A stretch of DNA of 64,000 bases from JANNSX01 sp046348995 (GCA_046348995.1 JAXMDB010000005.1:248001-312000), one strand, 5' to 3'; counted from the stretch's first letter, positions 24,027 to 33,741 are shown. The notes: generated from the sequence alone by a model not told the origin. Translations and numbers: made by a program.

Positions 24027-24461
24027 ATGATGAATCTTCTGTTCTCGTTCTCGGGCCGGATAGGCCGCGGGAAATTCTGGCTCGGGTTACTCGCCCAGAT
24101 CGTGCTCTCCGTGGTGGGCTACGGGCTGATTTTCGCATTGGTGCCGATGGATCAGATGATGATCGTCGGGGCCGATGGACAACCGGTCCTCAACGAGCTC
24201 GGGCAACCGCAGATGGATATTTCGAATCCGGCTCTGATGCCGATGTGGATTATCGGCGCCATCCTGATGGTGCTGGGCTTGTGGTGGTCGCTGGCCGTGG
24301 CTGTCAAGCGGTGTCATGATCGCGGCAAGAGTGGCTGGTGGTTCCTGCTTGCGTTGGTGCCGATCGTCGGTTTCATCTGGTGGCTGGTCGATCTGGGCAT
24401 CCTGGAGGGCGAGGAGGGCACGAACCGTTGGGGCCCCAACCCGGTGCCATCGTCGGACTGA
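24027..24461 (+). CDS. DUF805 family inner-membrane protein
   Basis: 144 aa. LLFSFSGRIGRGKFWLGLLAQ at the N-terminus and VAVKRCHDRGKSGWWFLLALVPIVG toward the C-terminus are the DUF805 marks. Three or four membrane helices (about 17-38, 70-95, 103-122) with a hydrophilic segment between. GGAGG six bases before ATG 24027 supports the start. Function unknown. A strong hairpin with a T-run follows and separates it from the convergent bactofilin gene. Confidence 0.9.
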   Translation: MMNLLFSFSGRIGRGKFWLGLLAQIVLSVVGYGLIFALVPMDQMMIVGADGQPVLNELGQPQMDISNPALMPMWIIGAILMVLGLWWSLAVAVKRCHDRGKSGWWFLLALVPIVGFIWWLVDLGILEGEEGTNRWGPNPVPSSD

Positions 24462-24483
24462 CGACCGAGATATCCAGAAGCAG

Positions 24484-24520
24484 AAAAGCGCCGCGGAACG
24501 CCGTGGCGCTTTTGTTTTCT
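24484..24520. terminator. Bidirectional rho-independent terminator
   Basis: AAAAGCGCC (24484-24492) pairs with GGCGCTTTT (24505-24513), extended inward by four pairs round an AACG loop, and followed by a T-rich tail. The A-run on the other side gives the same structure on the minus strand. It ends the DUF805 gene and the convergent bactofilin gene. Confidence 0.88.
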
Positions 24521-24543
24521 GTGACGGAGGAAGTAGACGCGGA

Positions 24544-25080
24544 TCAGCCGGCGCTCGTGTCGCCGTACAGCGCCGTGCGGCCGGAGCCGTTCGTCAGCAG
24601 CCCGATGTCGGCGGGCTTGGGCGCCGAGCCGATCGGATCGTCCGAGCGCCGCGACTTGCCCTCGAAAAAGGCGCCCTGCTCGATCGCGAGCGTGCGGTGA
24701 TACACATCACCCTCGACGTGGGAGGTCGATTGCAGGGCGACGCGGTTGCCGCGCACCGATCCCTCGACCCGGCCACGAATGACGATGTCGTCGGCGACGA
24801 CGTTGCCCTGGACGCGGGCCTGCTCGCCGACGATCAGCTGACCGCACTGGACGTCGCCCTGAAGCTCGCCCTCGATCGTCACCTCGCCGTTCGATTGCAG
24901 ACTGCCGGTGATGATCAGATCGGCACCGATGATGGATGCGGACATCTTCTCATATCCCTTCATGGCCGGGGCCGGGGTCCAGGAGGCCGCTGGCGGCGGC
25001 GGGCTCGAGGGCAAGGTGTTGGGCCGCTGGTCAATGAGGGGGGCCGCACGGTCGGGGCGATCAGGCTTCCTCGTGAACAT
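24544..25080 (-). CDS. Bactofilin (polymer-forming cytoskeletal protein)
   Basis: 178 aa. Proline-rich N-terminal tail (to about 40), then a right-handed beta-helix core: IGADLIITGSLQSNGEVTIE, GELQGDVQCGQLIVGEQARV, GRVEGSVRGNRVALQST, EGDVYHRTLAIEQGAFFEG. Such proteins polymerise into filaments at the membrane and often steer cell-wall enzymes. The start is ambiguous: ATG 25080 has GGAAGG 10 bases before it; ATG 25089 is in frame but too close to that site. Tail-to-tail with DUF805. Confidence 0.92.
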   Translation of the reverse strand: MFTRKPDRPDRAAPLIDQRPNTLPSSPPPPAASWTPAPAMKGYEKMSASIIGADLIITGSLQSNGEVTIEGELQGDVQCGQLIVGEQARVQGNVVADDIVIRGRVEGSVRGNRVALQSTSHVEGDVYHRTLAIEQGAFFEGKSRRSDDPIGSAPKPADIGLLTNGSGRTALYGDTSAG

Positions 25081-25357
25081 CGAACGCATACCTTCCAAAA
25101 CTCACACGTCTGCAACACCCGAGCGGGCGGCGTCATCAGGCCTAGATGAAAAGTGCCGATGGCCCTCGATGGCAACTGTGCCCACGAAGGTGCACGAGCG
25201 CCGGTCTCTTTCTTATGCGCGGCGCCTTAAGACCGGTCAAGACGATGCGCGGCTCGCTTGATCGCGAGCATAAGTGTCATGAGTATGGCCGGCGTGGTTG
25301 TCCTCGCTGCGGAGCCTGCGCATACTCGAGCCGCAGCAATCGGAAAAGAGTGTGGAC

Positions 25358-26122
25358 ATGCCGACACTTGGCGTCATCGGGACGGGACATCTGGCGACCT
25401 ATGTCATCACCGCGCTCCGGCGCGGCGGATGCACCGATAAAATTCTGCTGTCGCCGCGCAATGCCGATCGGGCTGCCGCGCTCGCGAAAAGTGCGGGCTG
25501 CGACATCGCCCCGTCCAACCAGGCCGTGATGGCGGGCGCCGACATCGTGCTGCTGAGCGTCCGGCCGCAGCACGCCGAAACAACACTCAAAGAGTTGGCC
25601 TGGTCGCCCTCGCAAACGGCCCTGTCGGTCATGGCCGGCGTGAGCTTGGCCGACTTGAAGCGCATGATTCCGGGCGTCGGCCACATCCAGCTCATGATGC
25701 CGCTGAGCTACATCGAGGTCGTGCCGGGGCCGATCCCCGTCTACCCGACGCCTCCGGCGGATCTCGCCGCTTTCCTCAGCCATGCCGGCGAGCTCGTCTC
25801 GAACGCCACCGAGAAGAGCTACGACGCGTCGCTGCTCGCCGCTTGCGCGGCGACCTGGGTGTACGATCTCGCCCATGCGATGGCGGACGCCTTCATCCAG
25901 CACGGCCTCGATCCTGAAGCGGCCCGGAAGCTGACCTTGGGCAACATCGCCGGCCAGGCCGGCTATGCGATGGCCCACCCGTGCGAAAGCCTGCTCGACA
26001 TTTCGGCCGGGATCGCGACCGAAGGCACCTACACGAAGCTCGGTCTCGACCAGATGAAGCGCGACCGCTTCGACAAGCCTTGGCGCGATGCCATCGCGGC
26101 CATCGCGGCGAAGCTCGGCTGA
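25358..26122 (+). CDS. Pyrroline-5-carboxylate reductase-like NAD(P)-binding protein
   Basis: 254 aa. The Rossmann start MPTLGVIGTGHLATYVITAL with LLSPRNADRAAALA and VLLSVRPQHAETTL is the ProC/F420-reductase-like fold; the C-terminal helical part (LTLGNIAGQAGYAM) resembles the dimerisation domain. Somewhat short for ProC (about 270) and lacking obvious proline-site residues, so it may act on another imine. ATG 25358 is the fold start; the ribosome site is weak. Convergent with the ferritin-like gene. Confidence 0.8.
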   Translation: MPTLGVIGTGHLATYVITALRRGGCTDKILLSPRNADRAAALAKSAGCDIAPSNQAVMAGADIVLLSVRPQHAETTLKELAWSPSQTALSVMAGVSLADLKRMIPGVGHIQLMMPLSYIEVVPGPIPVYPTPPADLAAFLSHAGELVSNATEKSYDASLLAACAATWVYDLAHAMADAFIQHGLDPEAARKLTLGNIAGQAGYAMAHPCESLLDISAGIATEGTYTKLGLDQMKRDRFDKPWRDAIAAIAAKLG

Positions 26123-26125
26123 GAC

Positions 26126-26938
26126 TCAATGCCCGAGGGCGGCGAGTGGCCGGTAGTAGCCGGGCGTCAACCCAGCCTCGGCGCGCGCCCGATCGTTGAA
26201 CGGAGGCTTCACGGGGCCCCGAAAGTGTTTCCGCACGAGCGCATGGAATGTCGGCTCGGGCTCGAGGCCTTCGCGCTCGCAGAGGAATCGGAACCACTTC
26301 AAGCCGAAAGCGACGTGGCGCTTCTCGTCGCGATAGATGATCTCGAGGATGCGGGCCGTCGCCGTGTCGCCGCCGGCCGTCGCCTTATCGATCATGGCAG
26401 GGCCGACGTCGAGGCCGCGCGCTTCCAAGACCATCGGCACGACGGCGACGCGCGCGAGCAGGCTCTCGCCGGTCGCTTGCGCCGCCTGCCACAGGCCGTC
26501 GTGCGCGGGCAGCGCGCCGTAGAAGCTGCCGAGACCGATCAGGCGATCAGCGAGCAGCTCGAAGTGCTTGGCCTCCTCGACGCCGACGCGGACCCAGTCG
26601 TCGAAGAATGCGAGAGGCACCGGCGCGGCGCAGAAGCGGCCGACGAGATCCCAGGTCATGTCGACGGCCGAGAGCTCGATATGCGTCAGGGCGTGCAGAT
26701 GCGCGACGCGGCCCTTGTCGCCGCCGAGCGACCGGCGCGGCATCTCGCGCGGCGGCAGCAGCTGCAACTCGGGTGGTCGGCCGGGCTGGTCCGGCATCCG
26801 CTCGGGCGAGGAGCGCCGCACCAGCGACAGGGTGCGGCGATGCCAGAGCTGAGCCGCCTCCTTGGCGAGCGCCACCTTCCGGACGAGATCGCTCTCCAGC
26901 ACGATTTGGCGCGCCCGGTCGGCAAGCGTTGAGCTCAT
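26126..26938 (-). CDS. DUF455 family ferritin-like protein
   Basis: 270 aa. Four-helix bundle with di-iron-type motifs: LTHIELSAVDMTWD, VRVGVEEAKHFELLADRL, VVPMVLEARGLDVGP, and IIYRDEKRHVAFGLKWF, the E/ExxH pairs expected to bind two metals. Similar proteins include MiaE-like hydroxylases; the function is unknown. The ATG overlaps the stop of the peroxiredoxin gene (ATGA), so the pair is coupled and may serve in peroxide or iron handling. Confidence 0.85.
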   Translation of the reverse strand: MSSTLADRARQIVLESDLVRKVALAKEAAQLWHRRTLSLVRRSSPERMPDQPGRPPELQLLPPREMPRRSLGGDKGRVAHLHALTHIELSAVDMTWDLVGRFCAAPVPLAFFDDWVRVGVEEAKHFELLADRLIGLGSFYGALPAHDGLWQAAQATGESLLARVAVVPMVLEARGLDVGPAMIDKATAGGDTATARILEIIYRDEKRHVAFGLKWFRFLCEREGLEPEPTFHALVRKHFRGPVKPPFNDRARAEAGLTPGYYRPLAALGH

Positions 26939-27399
26939 AGGGCTTTGACGGCCTCGAGCACCTTCTCGGCGTGGCCTTCGACCTTGACCTTGCGCCAGAC
27001 CTTGGCGATCCGTCCCTTGGCATCGACGAGCACGGTCGTGCGCTCGACCCCCATGTAGGTCTTGCCGTAGTTCTTCTTTTCCACCCAGACGCCATAGGCG
27101 TTGGCCGCGACCTTATCGACATCGGCGGCTAGGCGAATGCCGAGCTCATATTTGTCGCGGAATTTGCAGTGGGCGGCGACCGAATCGGGCGATATGCCGA
27201 TGACGGTCGCTCCGGCCTTGGCGAATTCCGCGGCCAAGCGGGTGAAGTCCTTGGCCTCGACCGTGCAACCCGGCGTGTCGTCTTTCGGGTAGAAGTAGAC
27301 GACGACGGGACGGCCTTTGAGCTTGCCGAGATCGATGGTCGTGCCGTCATCGGCGGGGAGCGAGAAGCCGGGGGCAGGCTTGCCTTCGTCGAGGGGCAT
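26935..27399 (-). CDS. bcp: Thioredoxin-dependent peroxiredoxin (BCP/PrxQ type)
   Basis: 154-aa thiol peroxidase. The peroxidatic cysteine is Cys45 in YPKDDTPGCTVEAKDF; the position five residues later, which holds the resolving cysteine in E. coli BCP, is Lys. A second cysteine, Cys78 (SVAAHCKFRDKYEL), lies in helix 3, where some PrxQ proteins carry the resolving residue, so an intramolecular disulfide is still possible. First gene of a two-gene operon with the ferritin-like protein. Confidence 0.95.
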   Translation of the reverse strand: MPLDEGKPAPGFSLPADDGTTIDLGKLKGRPVVVYFYPKDDTPGCTVEAKDFTRLAAEFAKAGATVIGISPDSVAAHCKFRDKYELGIRLAADVDKVAANAYGVWVEKKNYGKTYMGVERTTVLVDAKGRIAKVWRKVKVEGHAEKVLEAVKAL

Positions 27400-27623
27400 G
27401 GCGTTCGCCTTTCTTTGGTCGCTTTTGTTGCACTTCGTCGGTCCGTGGATACGGTTGTGAGACCGCTACGAGGGTGACGGGCGAGGGGAGTGCCGGTCAA
27501 CCCCCAGCGGACCTGCGGGTAGGGATGCGGGGCTTGGCATTGGTGGAAATGCCTAGGCCGGCAGGCGTTTGGCGTGCGGGAGAGAGACGTGCTTTGGCAT
27601 CCGCCGTATCGGGGGATTGATGC

Positions 27624-30600
27624 ATGACGACCGGGGGAGGTCCACTCACCCGAATCGTGCGCCGTCCTGAGCGGCCGCCGCGACCGCTCGCGCTGCGATT
27701 GCCGGAAGCCAAGCCGCTCACCTTGCTGCTCGAGGTGCTGGCGGGTGCCGTGTTGCTCGGGATCGTGCTGCTCGGCGGCCTGCATTTGAAGCTCTCGTAT
27801 GGCCCGATCGATGCGGGCTTTCTGGTGCAGCCCATCGAGGCGGCGATCAACACCGAGATCGCGCCCCTGCGTGCCGACATATCCGGCGCCGTCATTCGCT
27901 ACGAGGAGGGCGCACGGGACGTGCGCTTCCGCCTCGAGGGCGTCGTCATTCGCGGCGAGGACGGCAGCGTAGTCGCCCGGGCGCCGGCCGCCGGTATCAG
28001 CCTCTCGGCGCACGCCCTGCTCACGGGCCGGATTGCGCCGTCGAGCATCGACCTCATCCGTCCGCGGCTCCAGCTCAACTACACCGACGCGTCGGGTCTG
28101 ACGCTGAGCACGCCGGGAACCGGCGAGAAGGCCGCCGCCAAGCCGGCGATCTTGAGCGAGCTGCCAGAGGTCGATACGGATACGATCGTCGCGGGCACGG
28201 CGCAGGGCGCCCCGGCCAAGACCGAAGGGTTCCGGATCTCGTTGGCGGAGACCATTTCGGCGACCCTCGCCGACGCCCGCAAGCGGACATCGGCGTCGAG
28301 CTACTTGACCGGCCTCGGTCTCGTCGATGCCGAGGTGTTGCTCGATACCGAGCAGGGTGTGAGCCGTTGGCGGCTGCCCCGCCTCACGATCGAGCTCGAG
28401 CATCGCGAGAAGCGCAGCCTGATCACAGGAGCCGGCCAGATCTCGACGCTGTCGGGGCCCGTCGCCTTCGGCTTCTCGGCGGAAGAGTCGGAGAAGGAGA
28501 AGCAGCTTCGCCTGACGACGCGCGTGTCCAATCTCGTCCCCAAGGACATCGCCGAGAGCCTTACTGGTTTCGGCGCGCTGGCCTCTCTGGCCATGCCCGT
28601 GAGCGGCGAGAGCACGATGGCGCTCAGCACGTCAGGCGAGCTCAAGGACGTCGAGACCACCCTCGACCTCGGCGCTGGGGCGTTCGCCATCCCGAGCTTG
28701 GGCGTCGAGCCGATCAGCCTCGACGACGGCAAGCTCCGACTCCGCTACGTCTCGGATGAGGGACGGATCGAGATTCTCCCATCGCTCCTACGCGCCGGAC
28801 AGAGCCGGGCGACTGTGTCGGGCATGGCGGTGCCACGCAAGGCAGGGGGATCGGTCAATCTGTGGGAGTTCAACGTCGATCTGACCGACGTCAAGGTCGC
28901 CGACGCGACGACGGGGCTCGCCGCCGCGCCCGTCGAGGGATGGACGATCCGCGGTGCCTTCGTGCCGCGTAGCAGCCTGCTCACCGTCGAGCGGATGCAT
29001 CTCACCGCCGGCGGCGGTACCCTCGACCTTGCCGGCCGCGCCTCCTCGACGATGGGCTTGGGGCTACGTGGGGTCGTGACGGCGATGCCGGTCGATATCT
29101 TCAAGCGCCTGTGGCCGCGCGCCGTGGCGCCCCCGGCGCGCGCCTGGGTGATGGAGAACGTCGCCGGCGGAACAATCGCGGAAGGCCATCTCGTCATCAA
29201 TCTCGACCCGGCCGGCTTGAAGGCGCTGGACGAGTCCGGCGTCGCGCCCGTGGGCAGCATCGAGGCTGGGCTCGCCGCCGAGCAGGTGGCGATCGGCCAT
29301 GTTCCGGGCCTGCCACCGATCGAGGCGGCGCGTGCGTCGCTGACGCTCAAGGACAACGACTTCGCGGCGGAGTTGCCCGATGGCGTCGTCAAGCTCGCGA
29401 GCGGCAAAGAGATCGCCGTGAGCGACGGGACGTTCACCATCGTGGCGACGCATTCGGCGCGGCCGATGGCGACGGCCGAGTTCAAGACGGTGGGCGATGT
29501 CGACGGTGCGCTCGAGCTGTTGAGCGAGCCGCGTCTGGCGCTCGCGCAGAAGTCGGGTTTTCACCCCGGCGACATCACGGGCAATCTCAAGGGCAGCTAC
29601 CGCTTCGAGTTTCCGCTCCTCAATGACCTGGCCTTCGCCGACATCAAGACGACCGGCAACGCCCGCATCGAGGAGATGGGCGCGGGCAAGGCGCTCGGAC
29701 CGTTCGCGCTGCAAGGCGGCACGCTCGATCTGGTCGTGACGGAAAAGGCCCTGGAAGCGAGCGGAAAGATTCTCGTCGATGGCGTGTCGGCGGAGATCGG
29801 CTGGTCGCGTCCCTTCGACGGCGGCGCATCGTCGCCGCTCAAGCTCTCGGCGGTGCTCGATGCCGCCGATCGCGAGCAGCTCGGTCTCTCCGTCAATCAC
29901 TTCATGATCGGCGATGTGCCGATCACCTTGGCGCTGGGCACCGCAGGCGCCACGCCTGAGCAGATCATCGATGTCACAGCCGACCTGACGCCGGTCGAGC
30001 TCGTGCTCGACAACATGGCTTGGCGCAAGCCTCCGGGTCAGGAAGCCAAGCTCACCTTCCGTGTGGTGCCACGCGAGGGGGGTGGGGCCGATCTCAAGGA
30101 TGTGCGCATCCAGGGCGACGGCATCGATATCGCCGGCCACATCGTGCTCGACAAGGAGCGCAAGCTCGCGGCCTTCGAGTTCCCCGAGTTCTCGATGAAC
30201 TTTCTCTCGCGATTGGCCATCACCGGGAAAGTCGAGCGCGACGTCTGGAAGGTGAAGGCCTCGGGCACGACCTACGATGGGCGCACGCTGTTCCGCTCGT
30301 TCTTCTCCGCCGGCGAGATCACGGACACGGCGGTTCCCGAGTCCAAGAGCCGGACCGGCATCGACCTTACCGCCTCGATCGACACGATCGTCGGCTACGA
30401 GGAGACGACCGTCCGCAATGTCGACGTGAAGCTGTCGCGGCGCGACGGCAAGCTGCAGACGCTGACGGCGTCCGGCACGCTGCCGAGCGGCAAGCCCGTC
30501 TCGGTGCGTCTCGCCAAAGGCGGCGGCGGCCGCAAGCTGCTCGCCGAGACGAAGGATGCCGGCAATGCCTTCCGGCTGATCGGGTTCTATTCGAACGTGG

Positions 30601-31319
30601 AAGGCGGCGACGCGGCGCTCGAGGTCAATCTCGACGGGCAAGGGGCCGCCGAGAAAACCGGCACGCTGTGGACGCGCGAGTTCCAGCTGCTCGGCGACAC
30701 CGTCGTCAAGACCGTACTGTCGCGGGCACCCGAGACGGCCGGAGACGTGGCGAGCAAATCGGTCAAGCCGGAGCGTCAGCGGCTCTACTTCAACAAGCTG
30801 CGGGTGCCCTTCTCTGTCGGCTCGGGGCAGCTCATCGTGCACGATTCCTACATCAACGGCCCGGCGATGGGCGCGACCTTGCGCGGCCGGGTCGATTTCA
30901 ACCGTGACTACGTGCAACTCTCCGGCACTTACGTTCCGCTCTACGGCATCAACTCAGTTCTGGGCGAGGTGCCAATCCTCGGCGACATTCTCACCGGGGG
31001 TAACGGCGGCGGCATCCTCGGCATCACCTTCTCGGTGCAGGGCCGCCTCAAGGACCCGCAGGTCGGCGTCAATCCGGTCTCGGCGCTGACACCCGGCATC
31101 TTCCGCCAGATCTTCGAGTCGGACCCCTCCGCCGGCGGCATCCAGAAGCGCGCGCCCGTCAAGGATGGGAACGCGGCCGCGCCGACGACGTCGAGCCTGC
31201 CGCCTCAGACGGCAGGCTCCGCGGCCTCGGTCGGCGAGGCGATGGAAGCGCAGACGGCGCCGTCCGCCAAGAAGCCCAAAACCGGCAGCGACCCCGCTTG
31301 GGAAGCCGAGTCCAACTGA
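27624..31319 (+). CDS. AsmA/YhdP-like envelope protein, 1231 aa
   Basis: Very long inner-membrane-anchored periplasmic protein. One membrane segment at about 33-53 (TLLLEVLAGAVLLGIVLLGG), then beta-rich DUF3971-type repeats and a C-terminal AsmA_2 domain (VDFNRDYVQLSGTYVPLYGI, LGDILTGGNGGGILGITFSV, GRLKDPQVGVNPVSALTPGI). Relatives (YhdP, TamB) form long grooves thought to carry phospholipids to the outer membrane. The last 60 residues are low-complexity Ala/Pro/Lys. Transcribed away from the peroxiredoxin operon across 224 bases. Confidence 0.92.
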   Translation: MTTGGGPLTRIVRRPERPPRPLALRLPEAKPLTLLLEVLAGAVLLGIVLLGGLHLKLSYGPIDAGFLVQPIEAAINTEIAPLRADISGAVIRYEEGARDVRFRLEGVVIRGEDGSVVARAPAAGISLSAHALLTGRIAPSSIDLIRPRLQLNYTDASGLTLSTPGTGEKAAAKPAILSELPEVDTDTIVAGTAQGAPAKTEGFRISLAETISATLADARKRTSASSYLTGLGLVDAEVLLDTEQGVSRWRLPRLTIELEHREKRSLITGAGQISTLSGPVAFGFSAEESEKEKQLRLTTRVSNLVPKDIAESLTGFGALASLAMPVSGESTMALSTSGELKDVETTLDLGAGAFAIPSLGVEPISLDDGKLRLRYVSDEGRIEILPSLLRAGQSRATVSGMAVPRKAGGSVNLWEFNVDLTDVKVADATTGLAAAPVEGWTIRGAFVPRSSLLTVERMHLTAGGGTLDLAGRASSTMGLGLRGVVTAMPVDIFKRLWPRAVAPPARAWVMENVAGGTIAEGHLVINLDPAGLKALDESGVAPVGSIEAGLAAEQVAIGHVPGLPPIEAARASLTLKDNDFAAELPDGVVKLASGKEIAVSDGTFTIVATHSARPMATAEFKTVGDVDGALELLSEPRLALAQKSGFHPGDITGNLKGSYRFEFPLLNDLAFADIKTTGNARIEEMGAGKALGPFALQGGTLDLVVTEKALEASGKILVDGVSAEIGWSRPFDGGASSPLKLSAVLDAADREQLGLSVNHFMIGDVPITLALGTAGATPEQIIDVTADLTPVELVLDNMAWRKPPGQEAKLTFRVVPREGGGADLKDVRIQGDGIDIAGHIVLDKERKLAAFEFPEFSMNFLSRLAITGKVERDVWKVKASGTTYDGRTLFRSFFSAGEITDTAVPESKSRTGIDLTASIDTIVGYEETTVRNVDVKLSRRDGKLQTLTASGTLPSGKPVSVRLAKGGGGRKLLAETKDAGNAFRLIGFYSNVEGGDAALEVNLDGQGAAEKTGTLWTREFQLLGDTVVKTVLSRAPETAGDVASKSVKPERQRLYFNKLRVPFSVGSGQLIVHDSYINGPAMGATLRGRVDFNRDYVQLSGTYVPLYGINSVLGEVPILGDILTGGNGGGILGITFSVQGRLKDPQVGVNPVSALTPGIFRQIFESDPSAGGIQKRAPVKDGNAAAPTTSSLPPQTAGSAASVGEAMEAQTAPSAKKPKTGSDPAWEAESN

Positions 31320-31329
31320 CGGTTTCGAG

Positions 31330-32721
31330 CTACGCCGCGACCTCGAACCAGGTGTCCATGCCGACCGGCTGGTGGTCGAGCATGTGGCAGTGGATCATCC
31401 ACTGGCCCGGATTGTCGCCAGCGAAGGCGATCGTGATGTCGTCCTGGGGCTCCATCAGGATCGTATCCCACCAATAGGACAGCAGCGGCTTGCCGTCGCC
31501 GCGAGCGACGATGCGGAAATGGTGGCCGTGCACGTGGATCGCATGCGGCCAAGCGGTGTCGTTCTTCATCCGCATGGTCACGCTCTCGTTGCGCTTCAGC
31601 CTGAAGAGAGGCGTGTCGTCCATGCCGGACTTCCCATTGAACGCCCAGATCTTGTCGCCCTTCGACATGAACGACATGTCCATCTCGTTCTTGGCGCCGC
31701 CGGTCATGACGAGATCCACGGGCTGGGCCGCGGCGAGATCCGGCATCATCAGAGGATTGGGCTTGAGCTCGATGGGGCTTGCGAGCGGCTCTTTGCGCAC
31801 GGGCGTTTCATCGGCAATCCGAAGTGTCGCGATCTCGGTGCGCTTGCCCCTGAGGTCGACGATCGGGAAGACGGAGCCCGGCGCGCCGATGCCGTCGATG
31901 ATGACGTCGGCGCGATTGGCGGGGGCGAGGGTCAAGCCGTCGCCGTAGCCGGAGGTGGGAGCCACCGGCTGTCCGTCGATGGCGATCAGCCGTGCGTTGA
32001 GCCCTTCGAGTCTCAAGCGGAAAATCCGGGCGCTTGCGGCATTGACGATCCGTAGCCGGACACGCTCGTTGGGTTTGAGATCGAGGACCGGATTCGGCTG
32101 CCCCGTGACGGTGACGACGTTGCCGAGCCGCCCGGCATGCGCCCGATCGTGCGGCGTGCCGAACCTGTCGTCGAGCGATCCGTCGGCCTTCAGGCGCCAA
32201 TCGTTGAGGAACAGCAGAAGATCGCGATCGACCTCGGGCGGTGTGGCCTCCTCGACGATCAGGGCGCCGGTCAGGCCGCGCCCCACCTGCTCGTAGGTTT
32301 TGACGTGCGGGTGGAACCAGAAGGTTCCAGCATCGGGCACGACGAAGTCGTAGGCGAAGCTGCCGCCCGGGGACACGGGATGCTGCGTCATGTGCGGCAC
32401 GCCGTCCATTGCATTGACGAGGCGGATGCCATGCCAGTGAATCGTCGTGTCCTCCCCGAGGGCGTTGGAGAAATCGATCGCGAGGCGCTCTCCTTGTCTC
32501 ACCCGGAGGGCTTGGCCGGGGACCGCGCCATTGTAGCACCACACTTTCGCCGGCCCCTTTGCCTTGGGGTGAAGGTGGGCCTCGCCGATCATGGCCGTCA
32601 CGGATACGCCGCTACTCGCCCGCAGCGGTGTCCATGGAGCCGCGAGAAAGCTCGCCGCGGTGCCGCCGAGGAGGGCGCGGCGCGAGATGGCCAAAGGCCT
32701 TGCAGATACCTGAGCGGGCAA
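31330..32721 (-). CDS. Tat-exported multicopper oxidase
   Basis: 463 aa from TTG 32721. Tat signal AISRRALLGGTAASFLAAP. Copper motifs are complete: TIHWHGIRL, FWFHPHV, HAIHVHGHHF and the type 1 site HCHMLDHQPVGM. Laccase/CueO-like; probable role in copper tolerance or phenol oxidation. The TTG is chosen because AGGAG lies 7 bases before it at 32729-32733 and it places the twin arginines near residue 13. ATG 32793 is in frame but has no ribosome site and would give an odd charged leader. Confidence 0.9.
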   Translation of the reverse strand: MPAQVSARPLAISRRALLGGTAASFLAAPWTPLRASSGVSVTAMIGEAHLHPKAKGPAKVWCYNGAVPGQALRVRQGERLAIDFSNALGEDTTIHWHGIRLVNAMDGVPHMTQHPVSPGGSFAYDFVVPDAGTFWFHPHVKTYEQVGRGLTGALIVEEATPPEVDRDLLLFLNDWRLKADGSLDDRFGTPHDRAHAGRLGNVVTVTGQPNPVLDLKPNERVRLRIVNAASARIFRLRLEGLNARLIAIDGQPVAPTSGYGDGLTLAPANRADVIIDGIGAPGSVFPIVDLRGKRTEIATLRIADETPVRKEPLASPIELKPNPLMMPDLAAAQPVDLVMTGGAKNEMDMSFMSKGDKIWAFNGKSGMDDTPLFRLKRNESVTMRMKNDTAWPHAIHVHGHHFRIVARGDGKPLLSYWWDTILMEPQDDITIAFAGDNPGQWMIHCHMLDHQPVGMDTWFEVAA

Positions 32722-32885
32722 ATCTGATCTCCTGATCCTGTCGCGACTCGGGAGGTGGCCGTCGCGGAGCTGTCGCTTCCATGAACGGGCCATTCAGTGG
32801 TGGCTCAGATGGGGCGTGCTTTGATCGGCGTCAAGCGAGGCAGAGGGCCGCCCTCGCACCGAGACAAAGCAAAGGAGCTCCCGTC

Positions 32886-33593
32886 ATGAACGCCACCGCG
32901 AAACTCGCACTTCTCACCGCGATCGGGGTGTCGGCATTCGCCACGCCCGGACTTGCGGCGCAAACCAGCGCCAGCCGCTACCAGGATAGCGTGAACTATC
33001 ACGTCGTCGATATCGGCGGCGGCGATCATCTGAACCTGCGTTCACGGCCCACGACCGCGGCCCGCGTCGTCGCCGAGATCCCCTTCGACCAGCGTGGTCT
33101 CGCCACCACGGGCGATGAGGAGAACGGCTGGATCGAGCTGCGCTTCTGGGACGAGGACGGCCGGGCGATCACCGGCTGGGCGTCCGCGAGGTTCCTCGAG
33201 GAGGATATCGACGGCGAGCCGACGACCTATGCGGTGACCGGCGTCGACCGCTACGACGGCCTGGAGATCCGCCGCGAGGAAGGCGATGGCCGGCTCGTCG
33301 GGACGCTCAGATACGACTCGACCGGTGTCGAGGGCCGCGGCGCCTGCAGCGATCTCTATTGCCCGATCCGCTTCAGCGATCGCAGCGGCTCGTTGCGTGG
33401 CTGGGTCGCTCGCGAGAATCTCAAGGTCGAGCGCGTCGCCGATCGCCCCGTCGAGGACGAGACCGCCTATGAGAACGATAGCGCCTCGACGAGCTATTGG
33501 GAGGATTTGCGTCAGCGCCGCGCGGAGCGCCGCGAGCGCTGGCATGCCTTTTGGCACCGTTTCTGGACCGGCAAGCGGCACGCGAGCTACTGA
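32886..33593 (+). CDS. Periplasmic protein with two SH3-type domains
   Basis: 235 aa. Signal peptide residues 1-24 (ATAKLALLTAIGVSAFATPG). First SH3_3 domain about 34-105 (HLNLRSRPTTAARVVAEIPF, NGWIELRF), a second less typical one about 118-190. The C-terminal tail is strongly basic and aromatic (RQRRAERRERWHAFWHRFW). AAGGAG lies 7 bases before ATG 32886. Likely binds peptidoglycan or another envelope ligand. Divergent from the multicopper oxidase. Confidence 0.82.
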   Translation: MNATAKLALLTAIGVSAFATPGLAAQTSASRYQDSVNYHVVDIGGGDHLNLRSRPTTAARVVAEIPFDQRGLATTGDEENGWIELRFWDEDGRAITGWASARFLEEDIDGEPTTYAVTGVDRYDGLEIRREEGDGRLVGTLRYDSTGVEGRGACSDLYCPIRFSDRSGSLRGWVARENLKVERVADRPVEDETAYENDSASTSYWEDLRQRRAERRERWHAFWHRFWTGKRHASY

Positions 33594-33741
33594 AGGTTGA
33601 AGGCAACCGGTACCGGCGGAGTGAGCTTCGCCGGTGCTTTGCCGCCGCGCCGAAGGCGACTAATATGCGCAAGCTCGGCCGGGGATAGGGCTCGCCGGAG
33701 TCCAGCCGAGACGCGCAATCACGATGTGTAGAGGAGCCACG

